Positions 56,911 to 64,000 of a DNA stretch of 64,000 bases are shown here, piece by piece. A program made the translations under genes and the position numbers. This DNA is from Boesenbergia rotunda. Taxonomy: Eukaryota > Streptophyta > Magnoliopsida > Zingiberales > Zingiberaceae. The notes beneath the pieces were generated by a model that worked only from the letters and a program-made list of their open reading frames with translations, was not told the DNA's origin and did not search any database. The stretch spans positions 1 through 64,000 of the forward strand of contig JAGFNQ010008723.1 in NCBI GenBank assembly GCA_024364735.1, in the 5' to 3' direction. Positions within the stretch are counted from its first letter, which is position 1; each line of letters opens with the position of its first letter.

Positions 56911-58570
56911 ATGGCGTTTCAAGAGGGATACTCCACCGCACGACCACCCTTCTTCGACGGGAACGACTTCGCTTACTGGAAAGGTAGGATGCAATACTAC
57001 CTTATGAACGATATTGAGAACTGGATTAGTGTTGCAGATGGCTTCGAGACACCCGTTGATGAAAGAGGAGAACCGACACCGATGAGATCCTGGTCGAAGG
57101 AGATAATGAAGAGGGTGCAATCCAATGCTAAGGCCACCACCACACTGCAGTGCGGGCTCTCAAAGGAGCAACTGAACAAGGTGGGGTCGTTCAGGACAGC
57201 CAAGGAACTGTGGGACAAATTGGTGGAACTGAACGAGAGGTCAAACGAGTCCAGAAGAGCCAAGAAGGACTTGCTCGTGGCCCAACTCCAATCCTTATCC
57301 ATGAAGAGCAACGAGACTGTCAGTCAGCTACATGGAAGAGTAAAGGAAGTAATCAATGAGCTCCATGTGATTGGAGAAAAGATCGAGAACCGGGACATCG
57401 TCAGGTATGTTCTACAAGCTTTCCCACGAACCACCTTGTGGGCATCCATGGTTGATGCTTACAAGGTATCAAGGGATTTATCTTTAGTTAAATTAGACGA
57501 TTTATTTTGTGAATTTGAACTGCACGAGCAAGCTAACATTTCTGGCCAAAGAGAAAGGTATTGCTTTTATTGCAGAAAAGGAAAAGAAGAAGAGAAAGGA
57601 GAAAAAGAAGGTGGTCTACTCATCTTCATCCGACTCAGAGGAGTCAAGCGCCTCTATGGATAGCGACCAAGAGGCGTTCATAGTAAGAAAATTTCGTAGA
57701 GCATTCAAAAGTTTTTCTAACAAGTCATATGCTAGGAAAGGGTCCAAGGGCAAGGGTAAGGCCAAGGGCATCATATGCTACAACTGCCACCAAGAGGGGC
57801 ACATGAAAAATGAGTGCCCTCAACTGAAGAGAAGAGATGACAAGAAGGAGGAGAAGAAGAAAGGTGACAAGAAGAAGTCAAAGGAAAAGGAGAAGGGTGC
57901 CACCAACCTAAAGGCAACCTGGGATGATCCATCATCCTCAGAGGAAGAAGAAGAGCAAGTCTCCCATTTTGCTCTTATGGCGCAAGACCACTCAGATTCA
58001 TCAGATGATGAAAGAAGCTCAAGTAGTGAAGATGAGAGCTCCTCCTCATCATCATCCGAGTCAGAAGCTTCGGTAAGTGAGGTATACCACTTGCCCCCCT
58101 CTACCTTAGTTAAGATCATTTCTAGCACTAACATGAATCTAGCTAAAGCTAGAAGTAGGATTAAGGACCTAAAAAGTGAAATTGCCATGCTTAGAGTAGA
58201 ATATACCAAACTTGAAGAATTGCATGCTAGTTCTACCTCTTCACATGCTTCACATCTTGAAACTGAAAATAGGGAACTAAGAAAAAAGGTAGATGACCTC
58301 ACAAAGGCCCTTAGAAAATTTCAAGTAGGATCTAGTAACCTAGACATGATAATCAACAGTCAAAGGGTCGTTTATAACAAGACCGGTTTAGGATATAGGT
58401 CAAAGACAAAGGAAGTGGCCTTTGTATCACTCACGGATAGGATTGGTGCATCTAGGAGACTAGGGACTAAGGGAAACACAAAGAAGGCATGGGTACCTAA
58501 GAGGTTTTTACATGATGCTTATGGATCAAAGATTTGGGTACCAAAAGAGTATGTTTTCCATGTTGTATAG
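56911..58570 (+). pseudogene. E8 gag, frameshifted
   Basis: ATG 56911 starts MAFQEGYSTARPPFFDGNDF. The gag core (TLQCGLSKEQL, LQAFPRTTLWASM) is followed near 57535 by a frameshift; the second frame continues with LAKEKGIAFIAEK, lysine-rich stretch, zinc knuckle CYNCHQEGHMKNEC from about 57776, a Ser/Asp/Glu patch, a coiled-coil-like helix and KAWVPKRF. A TAG at 58568-58570 ends it just before protease. The order is that of E7 gag, whereas E2, E3 and E5 are rearranged. Confidence 0.9.
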
Positions 58571-59298
58571 GTAAAGGTGAAGGAGGCCTCAACTATGTGA
58601 ATAGTAGATAGTGGATGCTCAAGACACATGACCGGGGATGTGAGCAAGTTCACCACTATTAGCTACTTAAGAGAAGGAACGGTCTCCTTTGGGAATAGTG
58701 GAAAATTGAGAATCATTGGTAGGGGCACTATTGAGGTATCTCCCACGGTTTCTATACATAAGGTACTTCTAATCAAAGATATGAAGTTCAATTTATTAAG
58801 TGTGAGTCAATTATGTGATGCCGGTTTTAGAGTTGAATTTCATGCTAGAAAATGTAGAATAAGACATAATGAATCAAATGATGTCACCTTAGAAGGGTTT
58901 AGAGAGGCAAATTTATACTATCTTGATCTTGCCTATGCTACTAACAATGTTGCTAAGTATTTTATAAAACATAAGGATGATACCCTAGAAGTTTTTGTAG
59001 GATTTAGCAAAAGGGTAGAGAATGAAAAACATATAAAAATAAACCGAATTAGGAGTAACTACGGTGGGGAGTTCTAAAATGCAAGTTTACACAATTTTGT
59101 GTTGAAAATGGATACAAGCATGAGTTTTCATGCCCAAGGACTCCTCAACAAAATGGGGTAGTTGAGAGGAGAAATCGATCCCTACAAGAAGCTGCTAGGA
59201 CTATGCTTAATGCATATTCTCTCCCTAGCTACCTTTGGGCCGAAGCGGTTAACACCGCTTGTTATATTCAAAACCGGGTGTTGGTACATAGGTTTCTA
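58571..59298 (+). pseudogene. E8 protease and deleted integrase
   Basis: A TGA (58598-58600) replaces the usual Trp before IVDSGCSRHMTGD, the protease active site (D at 58606). Protease runs to LLSVSQLCDAGF. The HHCC region and first catalytic Asp of integrase are deleted: YYLDLAYATNN is followed at once by late core sequence (FSKRVENEKH). The second catalytic Asp reads Asn (RSNYGGEF), a TAA follows (59075-59077), and a frameshift lies near 59090. The third catalytic residue survives in NGVVERRNRSL, 35 positions after the Asn. A TGA at 59299 ends the segment. Confidence 0.86.
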
Positions 59299-59301
59299 TG
59301 A

Positions 59302-61344
59302 AAAACACCATTTGAGTTATGGAATGGAAGAGTACCACAAGTCCACTACTTCAGGGTCTTTGGATGTAAAGTCTACATCTTAAACACCAAAGATGACCTA
59401 AGGAAATTTGAGTCAAAAGCCGATGAAGGAATTCTAGTAGGGTATTCATTAACTAGTAGGGGTTATAGAGTCTACAACAAGAGGACAAAAGTGATTGAGG
59501 AGTCATCAAATGTTAAGTTTGATGAAACAACAAGTACCTACCCTAGAAAAGCCTCAATTGATAAGGATATGGAAGAGGTCCAACCCCTTGCCCAAAGAAT
59601 CCAAGACCTACATTTGGAGGGCAATGATCAAGGGGGAGTAAGAAGTATCCTAGAGGATGAGGAAGAAGGAGTAAATGAACCCACAACCTCTAGGCCCTTG
59701 AGACATCACCATGATCACCCTATTGACCAAATAGTGGGTGATGTCACTCAAGGAGTAAGGATTAGGTCTTATTTTAGGGATCAAACTAGTCAAATAGCTC
59801 TAATCTCTCAATTAGAACCCAAGTCTATTGATGAAGCATTGGGAGATGTGGATTGGGTCTTAGCCATGCAAGAAGAGCTAAATCAATTTGAGAGGAGTGA
59901 AGTTTGGGAGTTAGTCCCTAGGCCCAAGGACTGCACCATTGTAACCACAAGATGGGTCTTTAGGAACAAACTAGATCACCAAGGTAAAATCACTAGGAAT
60001 AAGACTAGATTGGTAGCTAGGGGGTTTAACCAAGTTGAGGGATTAGACTATGATGAGACTTATGCCCCCGTAGCTAGGTTAGAATCTATTAGAATTCTAC
60101 TAGCCTATGCCGCTCACATGGGTTTCACACTTCATCAAATGGATGTGATGTCGGCCTTCCTTAACGGGATCATTAAGGAAGAGGTCTATGTAGAACAACC
60201 CCCAGGGTTTGAGGACCCTAACTATCCAAGACACATTTACAAATTAAGAAAAGTCTTATATGGATTGAAACAAGCTCCCCGAACTTGGTATGAAAGGCTT
60301 TCTTCATTTCTAGTGTCTAAGGGGTTTAGGAGAGGAACAATTGACCCTACATTGTTCCTAAAATCTAAGGATAAGGATATATTTGTTGCCCAAGTCTATG
60401 TAGACGATATCATCTTTGGGTCAACGAATAATGACTTCCTACAAGAATTCATCAAGTGTATGGAAGATGAATTTGAAATGAGTCTTGTAGGAGAGTTAAC
60501 CTTCTTTTTAGGCCTTCAAGTTAAGCAAACCAATGAAGGAACACATGTCTTTCAAACCAAATATGCTAAGGAGATATTAAAGAAATTTGGTTTAGAAAAT
60601 GCTAAGGTAGCATCTACCCCCATAGGAACCAATGTAAAAATGAATAGTGACCTTGAAGGGAAAATGGTTGATTCTAAGCAATATAGGAGCATGATTGGTA
60701 GCCTCCTATACCTAACCGCTAGTAGACCCGATATACTTTTTGCGGTAGGTATGTGTGCAAGGTACCAATCTTGTGTCAAAGAGTCCCATTTGGTTGTAGT
60801 TAAGAGAATCCTAAGGTATGTCAAAGGTACCCTCAATGTCAGACTTTGGTATCCTAGAACCCCTAGGGTTGATCTAATTGGATACATCGACTCGGACTAT
60901 ACGGGTTGTAAGATAGATAGGAAGAGTACAAGTGGAGGGTGTCAATTTCTTGGGTCTTCCTTAGTTAGTTGGAGTAGTAGGAAACAACCATGCGTTGCCC
61001 TATCAACAACGGAGGCGGAATATGTGGCAATGGGTGGGTGTGTTTCCCAACTCCTTTGGATCATGCACACTTTAGAGGATTATGAGTTACATTATGCCAA
61101 GGTCAAAGTCTTGTGTGATAATGTAAGTACAATTAACTTGACCAAAAATCCGGTTCACCACTCTAGGACAAAACACATTGAGGTGAAACATCACTTCATT
61201 AGAGACCATGTGGCAAGGGGAGACATAGAATTACACTATGTTGAATCAAAGTCGAACCTAGCCGACATCTTCACCATGCCTCTTCCTGAATCGAAGTTTA
61301 CATCCTTAAGAAGAAGCCTAGGAATGTGTTTTGTAGAAGTGTAG
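59302..61344 (+). CDS. E8 integrase C-terminus, reverse transcriptase and RNase H
   Basis: Open for 681 codons after the TGA at 59299, without a start codon of its own since it is the tail of gag-pol. Integrase C-terminal KTPFELWNGRVP and GILVGYS come first, then an acidic linker. RT shows TRWVFRNKLD, QMDVMSAFLNG, YGLKQAPRTWYE and the catalytic YVDDIIFGSTN, a form typical of SIRE elements. RNase H has GYIDSDYTG, STTEAEYVA, and the LADIFTMPL tail. No RT or RNase H catalytic residue appears lost. Confidence 0.9.
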   Translation, partial: KTPFELWNGRVPQVHYFRVFGCKVYILNTKDDLRKFESKADEGILVGYSLTSRGYRVYNKRTKVIEESSNVKFDETTSTYPRKASIDKDMEEVQPLAQRIQDLHLEGNDQGGVRSILEDEEEGVNEPTTSRPLRHHHDHPIDQIVGDVTQGVRIRSYFRDQTSQIALISQLEPKSIDEALGDVDWVLAMQEELNQFERSEVWELVPRPKDCTIVTTRWVFRNKLDHQGKITRNKTRLVARGFNQVEGLDYDETYAPVARLESIRILLAYAAHMGFTLHQMDVMSAFLNGIIKEEVYVEQPPGFEDPNYPRHIYKLRKVLYGLKQAPRTWYERLSSFLVSKGFRRGTIDPTLFLKSKDKDIFVAQVYVDDIIFGSTNNDFLQEFIKCMEDEFEMSLVGELTFFLGLQVKQTNEGTHVFQTKYAKEILKKFGLENAKVASTPIGTNVKMNSDLEGKMVDSKQYRSMIGSLLYLTASRPDILFAVGMCARYQSCVKESHLVVVKRILRYVKGTLNVRLWYPRTPRVDLIGYIDSDYTGCKIDRKSTSGGCQFLGSSLVSWSSRKQPCVALSTTEAEYVAMGGCVSQLLWIMHTLEDYELHYAKVKVLCDNVSTINLTKNPVHHSRTKHIEVKHHFIRDHVARGDIELHYVESKSNLADIFTMPLPESKFTSLRRSLGMCFVEV

Positions 61345-62314
61345 GATGAACTTTGAGATAGTAGATTTGAAAAAAGGTGCTTGATCCATTAGGGTGATAC
61401 ATTTGGTTCACTTGTGCTTATGGCACATTGTTGAACCATTAGAAGTGTCAAAATATGAACACGAGACCAATTATGGGGAAGATAAGTATTTAATCAATGG
61501 ACACTTTGCCCAATGATCATAGTTGGACATTCTAAACTCTTGAAAACCATTTCATGCTTTATATGCCTTGCCATGAGTTTGAAAGTTATATGATTCCAAA
61601 ACTAAATTGTAAGTTTGATACAAAACTCAGTTGTTTTCAAAGTGTTTGGATTTTTATCAAAAGTCATGCATGTTTGAAATTTTATATGGACTAATATTTT
61701 TCTTTGATAGAGTATATCATTTCAAACATGTGTGCAAATTTTTACAATTTTTGAAATTTTCTGGAATTTTTAAAGGGCTTTTGAAATTCGGCAGAAAAGT
61801 TGTAAAATGTGACTGATAGCGTATCAGTCGACTGCCCCATGGGCAGTCGACTGGCACACTTATTTTCAACTTCTGAGGGAATTTTCAGAAATCCAATTTT
61901 CTCTCATTTGATGTCATAGGGTTTGGTTGCTTGAGGCAATCATGTTGATGGTGTCAAAGGGGGAGAATGGGAGGTTTAAGTTAGAATTTTAACTTAGAAT
62001 GGATGGTTTAAGGTTTTATTTCTCACTTGAACCTTGAATGATTAAAAATGGGGAGAAGACATGGATTAAGGGGGAGGTTACCTCTTAGGTTTTGATATGG
62101 CTTACATTTTTTTAATGATTTTAGTGTTAAGTGAAAACTTAACTGGGATTATGATTAGAATTGAAAATGAGAGAAGACATGGATTAAGGGGGAGGTTACC
62201 TCTTAGGATTACTATGTCTTATGCTTTTTCAATTGCTATCTTTTACTATTGTTATTGTGGTTGTTATTTATCTCTAAACTTAAACATATTGTCACACATC
62301 AAAAAGGGGGAGAT
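61345..62314 (+). other. E8 3' non-coding region with repeated purine tract and a palindrome pair
   Basis: No gene. A CAGTCGACTG pair (61824-61854) like those of the LTR promoter lies alone here. ACATGGATTAAGGGGGAGG followed by TTACCTCTTAGG occurs twice (about 62059 and 62175). Polypurine tract AAAAAGGGGGAGAT precedes the LTR. Confidence 0.68.
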
Positions 62315-63248
62315 TGTTGAGGCAATCGACCCTTAAATGATTGGAAGATCATGGTTTTGATGTGTGTGGGTGAATATGTTTAAGGTTAGAGTGTTATGTT
62401 GTGTTTGATATGTGTGATTGAGTTTGCAGGACTTGGAGAATCACACATGGTGGACACATCCGAGGGACGAGAGCCAAGGGAGGAGAGCTCCAAGGGCAAG
62501 CCGGGAAGTGGACTTCAAGGGCACACGTGAAGGGTGGCATGGAGGCAAGCCAAGAGAAGGCTTGCGTGCGCATCCGAGGGACGATAACCAAAGGAAGAGG
62601 ACTTCAAGAGGCAAGCCGAGGGAGCAGACCTGAAGGCACACGTGAAGGAGAAGGTTCGGAGTGGCTGAAACCAAGCTGAGAGACAGGGCAATCGACTGGC
62701 CCTGGGGGAGTCGACTGCCAAAACTCACAGAGAGCTTTCAGCCTCGGACCAGTCGACTGCCCATGGGGTAGTCGACTGGTATACCCCGAAAACTAACCGT
62801 TGGCTAGCAATTAATGCTAGGCCAGTCGACTGTCCTTGGGGCAGTCGACTAGTACGAGGCTGGGCAGACTACGAGTTTGCCCTGTTCTCCTATAAAAGGA
62901 GCACCTTTTTGCACGAGTAAGGTACGGTTCTGTACAACGTCGAAGTGCTGCTCGTCTGAAGGGTGCTCTCCACTTCCTCCCTTGTATTCTACTGTATTCT
63001 GAAAAGAGGAAGATTGCCAGTGTAAAGGTTTCTCCACCTGAAGGAGAATTTTTCATAGTGGAACTGGTGTACAGCGTGGATCCTTGGATTAGTCACCCAT
63101 CTGGGTGGATACCAAGTAAACGGTTGGTTGTTAGCATTGTTAATCTTTTCATTTGCATATTATTTCCGCTGCACTAACAACTTCTTAGAGATCAACCGAA
63201 AAAGTGTTATTCACCCCCCCCCTCTAGCACGCCTAAAACAATCCATCA
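62315..63248 (+). repeat. E8 3' LTR (934 bp)
   Basis: Matches the 5' LTR throughout with scattered substitutions; ends AATCCATCA and is followed by GTAGC of E6. Confidence 0.94.
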
Positions 63249-64000
63249 GTAGCTTCGGCTAGTTCCACTTAGTTAGGCCAAGTTTCCCTAACATACTATC
63301 ATCTCGCCCCACCCTGGTACTAGGTTAGGCAAGTGTCAATCAATATTTTTCTTATCTAACCGTTCTAAATCATGCAAAAATTAAACATGAATGACATGTC
63401 ATATATTTACAAAAAAAATAAGCAAATGCATGTACATGGCAGTTATGCATGAGTCAAACAAGTCAAAAGATTTTACTGAAGTTTCTAATAATGTATCAAA
63501 GTTGATACCAACATTTCACTTAAGTTTCTAATAATATATCAAATTCCCGATTTAATACATGTCGTGTAAACCCACGAATATGTCAACCCACTTTGACATA
63601 TTTAATATTATTAAATTGGAGGTTTCGGTTGGGAAAAATTTGATTTTGTTTCGTACTTAAAGGTAATTAATTTGAATTTTAGTTTGTGGATTAAGGATTG
63701 AATAAATATTTAATTTGTAGAATTAATTAGGTGTAATTATTAAGAATTAATTAAAGTTGAAATCATTAAAAGTTGAGGTTATTTAAGAATTAATTAATTT
63801 AAGTTATTAAGATTTAATTTAAGTTGTTAAGATTTAATTTGAATTAAGAATTAATTTGAATTAATTTGTTAAGGATTAATTAGAGGTTAAAATAATTTAA
63901 AATTTAAGTTAAGGTTAAAATAATTAAGATTTAATTAAGGTTAAAATAATTAAGATTTAATTAAGGTTGTTAAGATTTAATTTGATTTAAGTTTCAGAAT
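63249..64000 (-). other. E6 right part: conserved block start and AT-rich array
   Basis: On the minus strand the segment reads an AT-rich TTAATTAA-type array (63700-64000), the GTCAAAGTGGGTTGACATAT landmark (about 63578) shared with E4, then the first part of the conserved block up to CCGAAGCTAC at 63249. No gene. Confidence 0.75.

Larger units (their letters stand above)
55921..63248 (+). mobile_element. E8: SIRE-like Ty1/copia retrotransposon, defective
   Basis: LTRs 55921-56853 and 62315-63248 flank PBS, gag, protease, damaged integrase, RT and RNase H. It starts directly after the E7 duplicate ATAGT; the 3' flank is GTAGC. ATAGT and GTAGC differ by two transitions, so they may be a decayed TSD. 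The E6 sequence resumes at 63249. Confidence 0.93.
42132..64000 (-). mobile_element. E6: E4-family element on minus strand, split by E7 and E8
   Basis: Two pieces: 42132-44237 and 63249-64000. Read on the minus strand they give, from right to left, AT-rich array, conserved block (broken between CTAGTT and CCGAAGCTACC), four modules, polypurine tract and the start of a 3' LTR. The left end is cut by the E4 3' LTR; the right end runs out of the window. No coding sequence seen in the visible parts. Confidence 0.83.

Overview
This window looks like intergenic heterochromatin from a large-genome flowering plant. I see no host gene, tRNA or rRNA. Almost every base can be assigned to nested LTR retrotransposons, mostly Ty1/copia, plus three or four very long LTR copies whose TGTAACG...CGTTACA ends resemble those of Ty3/gypsy chromoviruses (Tekay/Del type). 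Species cannot be named from the sequence.

Layout, with names used below. E1 (1-8944): a nearly complete copia element with one gag-pol frame broken by two nonsense codons; the window starts about 8 bp inside its 5' LTR and its 3' LTR is cut by L1. L1 (8945-12633): a full long LTR, followed tail-to-tail by a partial inverted copy L1i (12634-13856). E2 (13915-17106) and E3 (17107-23074): non-autonomous copia derivatives fused by a deletion. E4 (23075-24257 plus 35781-42131): a related non-autonomous element whose 5' LTR is split by E5. E5 (24258-35780, TSD GTACT) carries solo LTR L2 (31449-34693, TSD CCAGG) in its 3' LTR. E6 (42132-44237 plus 63249-64000): an E4-family element on the minus strand, split by E7 and E8. 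E7 (44238-55915, TSD ATAGT): gag but no pol, plus an extra ORF with its own promoter, itself interrupted by solo LTR L3 (49666-53179, TSD GCTAT). E8 (55921-63248): a SIRE-like copia element with gag, protease, a damaged integrase and an open RT-RNase H.

E2-E7 lack pol and carry at most gag-like or unrecognised coding pieces, so any past mobility must have relied on proteins made elsewhere; E8 and its relatives are plausible donors (inference). What E2-E7 share is non-coding: a hairpin next to the primer-binding site, a conserved block of about 300 nt after gag, serial stem-loop/AGGGGGAG modules in the 3' half, and in E3, E5, E7 and the left part of E4 an LTR array of short hairpins whose stems change while the base pairing is kept. 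E3, E5 and E7 also share U3 promoters built from paired GGGCGCCC palindromes. These structured elements are the most interesting content. All pairings and counts were made by eye.
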